A stretch of 64,000 nucleotides of DNA from Melanocharis versteri (lineage: Eukaryota > Chordata > Aves > Passeriformes > Melanocharitidae). This document shows, in pieces, positions 14,711-23,695 of the stretch (positions are counted from its first letter, which is position 1; each line of letters begins with the position of its first letter). Location of the stretch: the NCBI GenBank assembly GCA_013397845.1, contig VZTG01005281.1, positions 1,337,593 through 1,401,592 of the forward strand, in the 5' to 3' direction. Made by a program: the position numbers and the translations under genes. Below the pieces are notes generated by a model. It saw only the letters and a program-made list of their open reading frames with translations, was not told the DNA's origin and ran no database searches.

Positions 14711-16039
14711 AGAACGCCGCCAGAAAAACAGCTCCAAAATTAAAACAGTTGTTCTTGCACATATACAAAAAAGGCCTTCATTGCTTAGAGCACGTTGGTG
14801 TTCTCTGAGACTGATTTGTGTTGTTTTTAAGGGAATTCAAACAACCTTAAACCTTTAAGATATCTGCGTCTAGTCTAGAATTGAGACTTAACAGCTGAAC
14901 TTACCCTCATTAGGCCTAACTGATTTCTGCTCCTGAGTTGTGGTAAAATTGAAATGTAGGTCTGGGTTGAAATCTGGCAAGAGGTGAAAATTCTCTTTTC
15001 AGCTTTACATCCTATGCCTGATGCACTAAGTAGCCCACACAGCAGATCTGCACATGCCTTGTGAATGTTAGCTGTTTAACATATTGTGTGCAGCTGATAT
15101 TCATATCTGTGAGAGGTTAATAACACCCTGTGAACCAGAAGGTTCCTGGGCACACTTGGGTAATTGCTGCAGTTAAATGCTTTAGACTCACAGCAGCCTC
15201 TGGAGATGAAATTCTCATGCAAAATTCATTCCCATGAATTACTGCGGTTCATCAAAGATTCTTCTCACAAAAGTACCGCATAGTGAATTTCTTCTACTGA
15301 AGCTTGTTATTGATCAGAAACATACTGTGGCAATACAAACCCCTACAGTTTTTTCACCTTTGCCTCAAGCAGAGTCTCACTCCACCCCTCCAGCAAAGCT
15401 TCCTGTGCTAAAGCTGCAGCCTCTGGAAGCACAGAGCAGCCCTCAGGCTGCCCAGCACCACTAACGCTGGCCTTCTGGGAAGCCTCGGGCCTCGGGGAGA
15501 GATGGAGAGGAAACAAAGGTCTGCCCAGGTTATTAGGCAGAGAGTGGATTTGGGAAAAAAAAAACAAACGAAAAAACAAAAACACTATGTGACATGACAG
15601 CCTTTTGGGTTTGTGGGATCCTTTTGAGATGACATAGCCTTTCAGCTGCCATCACCATCAGAAGCACAAGAAAAGCACACCAGAACTGGCTCCAATTTGG
15701 ATTTCTACTCCTTGTGCAACCGGACCTTATGAAATAAGTGTTATCTCATCTCGCCTCATTAGCATACAAAGTAATTCCAAGCTGTCTAAAAGCATATCCT
15801 TATGGTACGCCTTCAGAAAAAAAAACAACTTTCTGAACGTGCTTAGAGCGCACTTCCAGAACGAAGGTTCCCAGCCAAGGAACAGACCTGCCTGCATCTT
15901 ACCAAGGGGAATCGCCTCTCCTTTTCTTCTGCGGGGCAGGGGAAGCAAATACACCCAGCACACTTTAAGCGGAGGCGATGACAAAGCAGAAGACATCATG
16001 TTCCACACTGCACCACGGGCACACGCGGAACACGTCCTT

Positions 16040-16170
16040 CCGGCGGCAGACGCGCGGGCTCCCCCGCGGGCGCGGGGCGCTCCCGGCGGAAGCGGCGGGG
16101 CGGGGCGGGGCGGCCATGGCGGCGGAGCAGCGGCGGGAGNGGGCGGCACTGGGAGCGGGCGCCGCTGCTG
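16040..16170 (+). promoter_or_regulatory. RIOX1: CpG-rich RIOX1 promoter/start region
   Basis: GC-rich tract with GGGGCGGGGCGGGG (SP1-type GC boxes) directly before an ATG in good Kozak context (GCCATGG) at 16116. Only eight codons lie between that ATG and the N at 16140, after which the RIOX1 frame is shifted by one relative to the ATG. The ATG may be the true RIOX1 start, with the N-terminal coding region lost at the N. Confidence 0.5.
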
Positions 16171-17409
16171 GTGCGGAGGGGCGACCCCGGCTACTACGCA
16201 GGGCTCTTCTCCACGGCCGACTTCGACGCCGCCCTGCGAGGCGGAGAGGTTCACTTCGGCACCCATCTGGATGTGACCAGCTATGCCGAGGGGGTGCGGG
16301 AGACGCACAACCCCTCCGGCAGAGCCCTGCCCGCTGTCGTGTGGGACTTCTACCAGAACGGCTGCTCCCTGCGCCTCCTCTGCCCGCAGGCCTTCTCCTC
16401 CACCGTCTGGCACTTCCTCTCCATCCTGCAGGAGCAGTTTGGCAGCATGGCAGGGGCCAACACCTACCTCACGCCCCCGGGTACGCAGGGCTTTGCCCCC
16501 CACTATGATGACATCGAGGCCTTCGTGCTGCAGCTGGAGGGGAAGAAGCACTGGCGTGTCTACAGCCCCCGGACAGATGCCGAGGCGCTGCCCCAGTTTT
16601 CCAGCGCAAACCTCACCCAGGCTGAACTCGGCGAGCCCGTGCTGGAGACGGTGCTGGAGGCCGGGGACCTGCTGTACTTCCCTCGTGGCTTTATCCACCA
16701 GGGTGATTGTCTCCCTGATGCACATTCGCTCCACATCACCGTGTCTTCCTACCAGAGGAATTCCTGGGGGGACTTTCTGGAGAAGCTCCTCCCAGCTGCC
16801 CTGCAGATGGCCCTGGAGGAAGATGTGGAGTACCGACGAGGGCTTCCCATGGACTACCTGCGGTATATGGGGGTCGCTAACTCAGACACAGTCGATGCTC
16901 GCCGAACAGCCTTTGTGGAGAAGGTGCAGAGCCTGATAAAGAAACTCGTTGACTATGCACCCATTGATGCTGCTGTGGATCAGAGAGCCAAGTCGTTTCT
17001 TCATGACTGTCTCCCTCCGGTGCTCACACAAAGTGAAAAGGCGCAGAGTGTCTTTGGCTTCCCGGCCCGGTGGCAAGATGGAGGCCCCTGCAATGTTGAT
17101 ATCCTGATAACAAAAGACACCGAAGTACGCTTGCTCCGTCATGGCATCGTTAGGCTGTGTAATGAAGAAGCAGGTGTGATGCTGTACTATACTACAGAAA
17201 ACTCAAGAGTGTATCATAAGGAAGAACCCAAGTTCCTTGAGCTAGATCCTGAGTATACAGACAGTATCGAATTTCTCCTGTCTTCCTATCCAAATCATGT
17301 CAGTGTGGATAACCTTCCGTGTGAAACCTTGGAGGAAAGGATTTCTCTCGCTACACTTCTGTTTGAGAAGGGTATTCTGACTACAAAGAAGCCCCTGGCA
17401 CAAGTCTAA
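16141..17409 (+). CDS. RIOX1: Ribosomal oxygenase 1 (NO66), JmjC domain protein, N-terminus missing
   Basis: An intronless reading frame of about 420 codons covering the whole JmjC and winged-helix part of RIOX1/NO66, an Fe(II)- and 2-oxoglutarate-dependent nucleolar dioxygenase that hydroxylates a histidine in ribosomal protein L8 and has been reported to demethylate H3K4/H3K36. Counting from codon 16171, the metal ligands are His111 and Asp113 (in PHYDDIEAF) and His176 (in PRGFIHQGD); the 65-residue spacing equals that of human His340-His405. The sequence QRNSWGDFLEKLLP and the end KGILTTKKPLAQV are also typical. Human RIOX1 is about 640 residues; the disordered N-terminal region of some 170-200 residues is absent here. 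The frame is open up to the N at 16140 (segment HWERAPLL precedes 16171), so the true start lies at or before the N. The gene being a single exon agrees with mammals. Confidence 0.93.
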   Translation, partial: GRHWERAPLLVRRGDPGYYAGLFSTADFDAALRGGEVHFGTHLDVTSYAEGVRETHNPSGRALPAVVWDFYQNGCSLRLLCPQAFSSTVWHFLSILQEQFGSMAGANTYLTPPGTQGFAPHYDDIEAFVLQLEGKKHWRVYSPRTDAEALPQFSSANLTQAELGEPVLETVLEAGDLLYFPRGFIHQGDCLPDAHSLHITVSSYQRNSWGDFLEKLLPAALQMALEEDVEYRRGLPMDYLRYMGVANSDTVDARRTAFVEKVQSLIKKLVDYAPIDAAVDQRAKSFLHDCLPPVLTQSEKAQSVFGFPARWQDGGPCNVDILITKDTEVRLLRHGIVRLCNEEAGVMLYYTTENSRVYHKEEPKFLELDPEYTDSIEFLLSSYPNHVSVDNLPCETLEERISLATLLFEKGILTTKKPLAQV

Positions 17410-17426
17410 CTCTAATTTTTTAACAA

Positions 17427-17432
17427 AATAAA
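17427..17432 (+). terminator. RIOX1: RIOX1 poly(A) signal AATAAA
   Basis: Canonical AATAAA 17 bases after the RIOX1 stop codon, followed by a GT/T-rich stretch (about 17440-17470). It implies a very short 3' UTR. Confidence 0.7.
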
Positions 17433-17795
17433 CATACATTTGTTTAGGAAGTGTTCTGTCTTGGTCTTGCCTTACGCCTGCTACATGTGAATCAGCAGTT
17501 CAGGTCTCTGTATCTCATCTGGGCGTAGAAGGTCTATGTCATGGGTAGAGAAATCAAATGTTCTGATTAAAATAAGTATTTGCTCTAGGAGCAATTCTGC
17601 ATGGCTGAGTGCCTATAGAAGGGAACTGGTTATAGTCTTTTCACTAGCCATGTTTACTACACCCTAGGTAACTTCAGGAAGGTAGTGAACTTTCTTGCAG
17701 TCTTGTAAATCATCATTATGTTTTCACAGTATTTTAAAGCAGCCTTCTCTGCTGCAGTAAATACTGTTCATGAGCGTATTTGGTGACAGTCACCA

Positions 17796-17959
17796 TTCTG
17801 TGTGCCTTTGCTGTGTCATGCTGCATACATGGTGTGGCCTTCAGGCCTGTGCTGTGTTGTAAAGATCCCTTTACTCTTCCTAAAAGTGGAGCCTGCAGGC
17901 AGTTCCCACGCAGTTTGAGCAATTGCACCCACCTATGTGGCCCTGCCCTTACTGAATGG
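17796..17959 (-). repeat. Inverted repeat arm 1, unidentified element
   Basis: The reverse complement of this block matches 19417-19605 in several stretches: a shared TAAGGGCAGGGCCACATAGG at one end and GGCCTGAAGGCCACA, followed by similar GCAGCA(T/C)GACACAGC-type sequence, further in. The two arms are diverged with small indels, so it is an old dispersed or inverted repeat. I do not recognise the family. Confidence 0.5.
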
Positions 17960-19416
17960 TGAAGCAAGATTTTCTCAGGCAGACACAGATCTGCTGCATT
18001 TGAAATGCTTCAGGCTCACTTGGTTCCTTTTCAGTTCAATAATAGAAATAAAATATCCTCCCCCACTGGTTTTCCCACAGCAGCCCCTAGCAATGAAATT
18101 ATTGGTCCTTTCAAGGCAAATAGGGCACCCTCCAATATGGCTTTCTTTTTTGCTCTAGGTGAAAAAGGTTTCACTTTAGGACCTATCAAGTTACATGAAT
18201 ACATGCCTGGCTGTGTGGCCAGTTCCCATAAATACTGGCAAACCTCTGAAACACTTTCCCACAATGCTATTTTATCATAGCAGTCAGCAGGTGAGGGATA
18301 TTCTGTCTTTAAAGCCTCCTCAAGCTACACCCACAGTGAGCAGGGTGCATTAACCTGTGCTCCTCTGAGCTGTTGAGTTATCCGGGTTTTGCAAGATGCA
18401 CTCTTAAGTGTTTGGGATTTAACTGTACGCCATGTCCTCCAAGATCCCATACTTGCAACAGTGCCAGCCTTTCCTCCCTCTTCTGCCTGTATGCTTTTGC
18501 TAAATCTCAAAAGCTGGGCTGTATAAAATGGCACTGCACAAGAACATGCTGGGGTGCCCTAGGGACCTCTTGGCTCTGTGAAGCACTAGTGGCTAGACAG
18601 AAATGCTGTTGCCACGCTCATCCTCTGACCCCTCTGTCTATTCATCCTCACCAGAGGGTCAGCCATCCTTGCCCCACCATTTATGCCCCTGGTAAATATC
18701 TCATGTCTCAGTGGTGTCCTTCCTGGGCTGCCCTGTGTGCTCTCTGTGCAACCACAGGCACCAGCACTGCAGCTTTGCTGCTTGGGGCTGTGGTGCGGAG
18801 CTGCACCAGCAGCTCATGCAGCCCTTTCTGCGATGGCTGCAAGCACCCCCACATCTGTTTTGAGCATTTAAATGACAACCAAAGACAGCATAAAATCTCC
18901 TTAGCTTTTCCTTTCCCTTGACTCTCTTCTGCTGGCGTGGGGCATTTTGGTAATTCCTCCTCAGCTTTTAATTCCAACTGGGGAAACTGCCTGTGCTAGA
19001 CACCTTAGACATATTCCTCACAGATTTACGCAGGGCTAGCCAGGCAGAGTTTCTCGTATCTTCATTGTTCTTTCTGCAGAAAGGTATTTCTTGCTGAGAC
19101 CTGCAGAGTATACCAAATTTTTTGAACTAGGAGGTGGTTGTCCATTATGATCCCAGTAGAAAAGCACTCATATTTTGTAAGGTATCTAAGAATGCTATTT
19201 ATTAGAGCTAACACTAATCTTACATGCCTTTAGATGCTGAGAACGCCTAGCAATGAAGCATTTGCCCATATCACGCAGACGTGGTCCATAGCAGAGATTG
19301 TCCCCTTTCCGTTTTTTAAGGTATTGTAAGATTCTTGCATGAGGAAACAGCTCTATTTAGCATACCTACAGTCAAACAAGAACAGTGTTTGCAAGAGAAT
19401 GTCTTTCTGCACTGTT

Positions 19417-19605
19417 TGATAAGGGCAGGGCCACATAGGTTGTGTTACCTGAAGCCCTGGGTGGGAGCTGCCTGTGGTCTCCTCTGTAAGGAAGAGCTGG
19501 CTGAGTTCCCTGTAGGGCTTAGGATCTGTGCAGGACAGCAGAGGCCTGAAGGCCACATTGTACAGGCAGCACAGCACAGCCCAGGCACCAAAGGCATGGG
19601 GCAGT
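19417..19605 (+). repeat. Inverted repeat arm 2, unidentified element
   Basis: Partner of 17796-17959 in opposite orientation. It lies about 1.2 kb before the orphan ACOT exon 3. The end TAAGGGCAGGGCCACATAGG and the internal GGCCTGAAGGCCACA anchor the match. Confidence 0.5.
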
Positions 19606-19925
19606 GTTGTCTCCTCCAAAGGCCACACCATGGCTATTGGAGGGGAATGTTCTGCATGCTGTAGGGCAAGGACCATGCTGAGGGCTCCTTCACGTGTTTC
19701 CAAGCAGTGCAGAAACACAAATGAAGGTACAGGGAGCACATCCACCAATTTTTCCAAGCGGAGCTGTGCAGGACAGGAGAGTTTTGAGAGAATAAGCCTT
19801 TATGTGCTCACAAAATCAGACCCTTGAGGCATAGGAACAGCATCTTTTTGAAGGACACAAGGACCACTGAGTTTCACAACAACTACATGGGGCACAAAAA
19901 GTGGAGAGGGGAGTCGGCAGTCCCA

Positions 19926-20866
19926 CACGTGCCTGTCACTTTGCCACTTTCGAAAAAGCTGCAGAAATACTCATCTGGCTTAGCCAGCACCTGCCAGAAT
20001 GCTCACCTAGGAAAGGGGAAGGATCAAACAGATATGCATTGGAAAGGCAGAGGATGGGTACTATTCAGACACCACCATCTCAGAGTGACTGAGACATAAC
20101 AATATGGGGAGGTTGCGGAGCAGAAACACCTGCATTTTTTAGAAGCAGCTTTCATGAATTGTCACCACATGCCCACAAGTGAACCCTTAGTTTAGAAAAT
20201 ATAAAGAAAAGAAGCCTTTACTGGTAGCTAACTGGGGGGTTGACCTTGGCTGGCTGTTGGATACCTTCCAAGCCAGTCTTTCAATCCCCTTTAGCAACAG
20301 GAGACTTGGAGAAACTAAGAAGAGAAACCTTACAGGTCAAGATAAGGCCAGGCAATAATTCATCAACATTTTGCCCCACCATCATGGGTAAAACAGACTT
20401 GACGTAGAGAAGATTATTTAATTTATTGCTAGTAAATAACAGAGTAGACAATGAGATATAAAAACAAAAATAAAAACACCTCCCCCTCATCTTTGGGCAG
20501 CATGAGGTACATCTGTGAGCTGGCTGAAACTGTCTCTGTCTAATATGGGGGAAACCCGATCTCTTCTTCCAGCCTCCCACTACCAAAACTTTTCCACACT
20601 AGCTCTAAATAATCTTACTTTTCTCTTGACACCAGAGCTCAAAGGGTATCATTGTACTTACTCTCTCTTTGCTATTGTAAGGGAACATTTTTCATGGGAA
20701 TAGAAAAAATTTTTGTGCAGGAGGTGCCTGTTATTTGTTCAGAAGGAAAAGTAAATATTGTCATCACTTTCTTCATGTGATTTTGCAAACTCTCAGCATT
20801 AGACAATCTTCCCCTCCATGAATCATTTCAGCTTAGTGCTGATGAGCATTTCCTCCTGTCTCCCAG
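19926..20866 (+). pseudogene. Relic ACOT intron 2 (copy A)
   Basis: Diverged but alignable to intron 2 of copy B (26414-27059). Shared stretches include AAGCTGCAGAAATACTCA near 19954 (copy B 26496) and the run before the acceptor, TTGTTCAGAAGGAAAAGT and CTCAGCATTAGACAATCTTC near 20736-20812. The match fades before exon 2 would be reached, so exon 2 was deleted or never included in this duplication. Confidence 0.65.
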
Positions 20867-21485
20867 GTGAAGGGTCCAGGGGTTGGCCTGCTCGGTTTCT
20901 CCAAAGGAGGTGAAGTGTCCCTTGCCATGGCTGCCTTCCTGAAGAACATCATGGCTGTTGCTTCCCCAGTGGGAAGCATTCCCATTGTGGGAAGCAATAG
21001 GAACATTCCCTCTGTCACTGTTACATTGATTCCTCTCTGCTACCAAAGGTTAAAAAAAACACACTTTGACCATGTAAAAACAGAAAGTGTAGGTCACCAA
21101 TTCCAATTTTCTTAATTATTCTGATGTCCCTGATGATCCCTTTCGAGCCCCTGGCAACCAAAGCCTGATCCCGCTAGAGAAAGCTGAGGCACAGTTCCTA
21201 TTCATCGTGGGACAAGATGACCATATTGTCAAAAGTGAGTATCATGCTACTGAAGTCTGCAAGCTTCTACAGGCTCAAGGGAAGGAAAATTTTCAGATTC
21301 TCTCCTACCCTGGCACAGGGCACTGCATAGACCCTCCCTTTTTCCCTTTGTACCCCATAGGAAGCCACCCTGTTTATCACAAGTGGGCGGTCCTGGGTGG
21401 GGAGCTCAGGGCTTATTCTAAAGCTCAGGTTCATGCTTGGTCACAGATCCAGGCCTTTTTCAAAAAGTATTTACCTGTTAAGTAA
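20867..21485 (+). pseudogene. ACOT copy A: orphan, frameshifted exon 3
   Basis: Follows a good acceptor (TCTCCCAG) and begins as a normal ACOT exon 3, including the nucleophile motif GLLGFSKGGE. The first 100 bases equal copy B. From 20967 to 21130 it is strongly diverged and 37 bases longer than copy B, which shifts the frame and gives a stop at 21113-21115. From 21131 on it again equals copy B through the catalytic Asp and His regions to the stop. No exon 1 or exon 2 lies between RIOX1 and this exon. It therefore cannot encode a complete acyl-CoA thioesterase and is best called an unprocessed pseudogene fragment. Confidence 0.88.
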
Positions 21486-22160
21486 TGTGCAACAAATAAC
21501 ATGCACGCTACACACAACTTTGAACAACCAGATCTGATAAATTCTGCTACATTTATCAGGTCAAACATTGTCACAGCTCTACCAGTACAACTACAGTGTC
21601 TTCCATGACTTTGCACAGCCATAACACAGAAAAGAAATGGGTTTGCCTTTTCTGTTCCCTCCTCAACCCTTTTGCTCAAGTGTCAAGAAAAGGAATGGTG
21701 TTTTTTGCATTCGTCTTTGATAAAACAGGTCATGTGCAAAATGCACAGATACATTTCTTGGGTAGCTTCTATTCCTTTAATACTTGACAGCGCTTTCCAT
21801 GTCACTGTGGTCTCTACATGCACGTGCTATCCTCAGGTCGTACTGAGCTCTCTAATAACAATTTCAGAGCAGGGATTTCACTGCTCTTATGGTGAATGTC
21901 TCATTGCAAATGGAAACGTCTCTGACCTCTGTGCTGCTGGAAGTGTGTAAGAATGGCTGCTATAGCCAGGAGGCTGAGCTGTCTCTGGTTAAGCCTTGGG
22001 AAAGGTCGTTTGCCTTATTTGTCACTGGGGTGAGAATTGTAATAATGAGTCTGAAATTTGAAAGCCATGGAGTCATTTGTTGTGCTTTGGTTAGAAGCAG
22101 GTTTTGCATCTTGACCACTCTTACATCCCAGGGTGGATCAGGTGCCCTGTTGGTAGAAAG
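21486..22160 (+). pseudogene. Copy A 3' UTR duplicate
   Basis: Same sequence as the copy B 3' UTR at a constant distance of 6156 bases up to 21971. After that the two copies diverge; copy A lacks about 150 bases present in copy B, and its poly(A) hexamer position reads AATAAT (22041-22046) where copy B has AATAAA. Confidence 0.8.
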
Positions 22161-22169
22161 TCCCTGAGG

Positions 22170-22940
22170 GCCTGCTGCTCCACCTCGGCAGAGAAGTCAC
22201 ACTCACTCCAAAACATCTGTGTACAATGAACTGCCACCAGCACCCCCCAGTGCTTTGTGAGGACAAAACCAGGGGCCAGGGACCACCATTTCTGTCACAT
22301 CTGGAGGGCTGCCACCTCCTTCGTGAACACCATCGCCCCACACCAGCTGAACCAGCTGTCCTGGGTGTCTCCATTTTGCAGGTGTCCTCCAGGCCAGTCT
22401 GGCACACATGGGGCAGACCTCAGAGCCAGCAGCTACCTCTCAGCCCGGTCATGTTCTCAGCACCTGGGCGTCCCCATTGTAGCCCTTCCCTGCCCAGCAT
22501 ATTTCATAACAGATGTTATCAGCAGCACTGCCTGACACCTCTGGGCCTGCCCTAGTATGGGTAAAGCTCTTTGTTTGGGCGTGGGCTAGAAGAGAATGTG
22601 ACAGAGCAGGAGGGAGGGAGGAACACAAGTCTTGGAGTAGCTCATGGCCACGACAGGTGCTGTCATCGCAGAAAAGGTGCAAGACTGCATGTCCCAGGAG
22701 ATGCCAGGACACCAGTGCTGGGCTGGCGGGGCTGTCTCTGCCTGAGATGTTCCCAGGCCTGCAGCTTGGCTGAGTTGGAGGGAAAAAAGACACAGCCCAC
22801 AGGAGAAATCCAGGAAGGAGGGCTGCAGCTGTGCCTGTGCCTGTGTCCAGTCCAGCAGGCCTGCTGTAAAGAACTTCCACCACAGCAGATAAGCACACTA
22901 CGCATTAACAAGTGTCTGGAGAGAGCAGCTGCCTTTTGGA
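22170..22940. other. Intergenic, no feature recognised
   Basis: Moderately GC-rich sequence between the copy A tail and a CR1 element. Overlapping frames of 80-150 codons are open on both strands, without family resemblance or splice logic. Confidence 0.4.
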
Positions 22941-22942
22941 GA

Positions 22943-23330
22943 TCATAGTATCATAGAATAGTTCAGGTTGAAAGGGACCTTAAATGTCATTTAGTCCAAC
23001 CCCTCTGCAATAATCAGGGACATCTTCAACTAGATCAGATTGCTCAGAGCTCCATCCAACCTGGCCTTGGATGTTTCCAGGCATGGGCCATCCACCGCCT
23101 CTCTGGGCAACCGGGGCCAGTGTTTTACCACCCTCAGTGTAAAAAACTTCTACCTTATATCTAATCTGTATCAACTGTCTTTTAGTTTAAAGCCGCTGCC
23201 CTACTAATAAATATGTCCCCATCTTACATGCCTCTTTCAGGTAGTGAAAGGCGGCAGTAAGGTGTCCCCGGAGCTTTCTCTTCTTTGGGCTGAGATGCTC
23301 CACCAGTGTCAGGGGATCGGCTGTGATGAT
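22943..23330 (-). mobile_element. CR1 LINE 3' fragment
   Basis: Begins with ATCATAGTATCATAGAATAG, the reverse complement of the short ATTCTATG-type repeat that ends chicken-repeat-1 (CR1) elements, followed by GGGACCTTAAATGTCATTTAGTCCAACCCC, CTCTGGGCAACC, CACCCTCAGTGTAAAAAACTTC and GGTGTCCCCGGAGCTTTCTCTTCT, all typical of the CR1 3' region. The element lies on the minus strand, is 5'-truncated as usual, and carries no intact reverse transcriptase. CR1 is the dominant LINE of birds. Confidence 0.88.
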
Positions 23331-23471
23331 CCCGTCCTCCCGTGGGTGCTGGCAGGGGTGCGGCAGTGGCTCGAGGCAAACTTGGCGTCTCCCAGTCCGT
23401 GTGTGCCCACACCATTCCTGCCTCAATTCCCCTCCTCTCGCCGCGGTGTTGGGAAACTGCATTTATAGAAG

Positions 23472-23472
23472 N
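23472..23472. other. Single N marking a collapsed gap
   Basis: Sequence before the N is unrelated to ACOT; directly after it, ACOT exon 1 starts in mid-frame. The 5' part of exon 1 of copy B should be here. Confidence 0.85.
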
Positions 23473-23695
23473 GGGCTGCTCTGGGCTCTGCAGCCCCAGA
23501 AGCCTTTCTGGCGGCTGGTGAAGCGGGACGTGCTGAGCCCCTTCCTCCTGCAGCTCGAGGTGTTTGAGGGCCACGGGGAGCGCCCCGGGCGGCTCCTGGC
23601 CCAGGCGCAGCACGAGCGGGCGTTCCTGCGGGACGGAGTGCGGAGAGTCCCGGTGCGAGAGGGGAGGATCCGGGCGACGCTTTTCCTGCCCCCCG
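23473..23695 (+). CDS. ACOT: ACOT copy B exon 1 (3' part)
   Basis: 223 bases without a single difference from 30241-30463 of copy C, including nine bases into the intron (GTGAGTACC); beyond that the introns are unrelated. Ends in phase 1 at CTGCCCCCCG/GTGAGT. Confidence 0.85.

Larger units (their letters stand above)
9541..15960. other. Intergenic region with few recognisable features
   Basis: Apart from the minus-strand open frame at 10880-11212 and the CpG patch at about 14.4-14.71 kb, described separately, I see only short chance frames in AT-rich DNA. In mammals HEATR4 lies between or overlapping NUMB, RIOX1 and ACOT1 on the minus strand; no exon here can be firmly assigned to it. Confidence 0.5.
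17470..19925. other. Intergenic DNA between RIOX1 and the ACOT array
   Basis: No ACOT exon 1 or exon 2 is present, although ACOT intron 2-like sequence starts at about 19.93 kb. Contains the two arms of an inverted repeat (17796-17959 and 19417-19605). Several frames of 90-180 codons are open but have cysteine- and proline-rich, non-conserved translations; I do not consider them genes. Confidence 0.5.

Noticed and set aside
18373..18921. 182-codon plus-strand frame between RIOX1 and copy A
   Set aside because: Cys/Ser-rich, unlike any known family, no promoter or splice context; overlaps another open frame on the opposite strand.
23323..23471. In-frame sequence before the N as the start of copy B exon 1
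   Set aside because: The translation bears no likeness to the ACOT N-terminal domain; it is flanking DNA joined at a gap.
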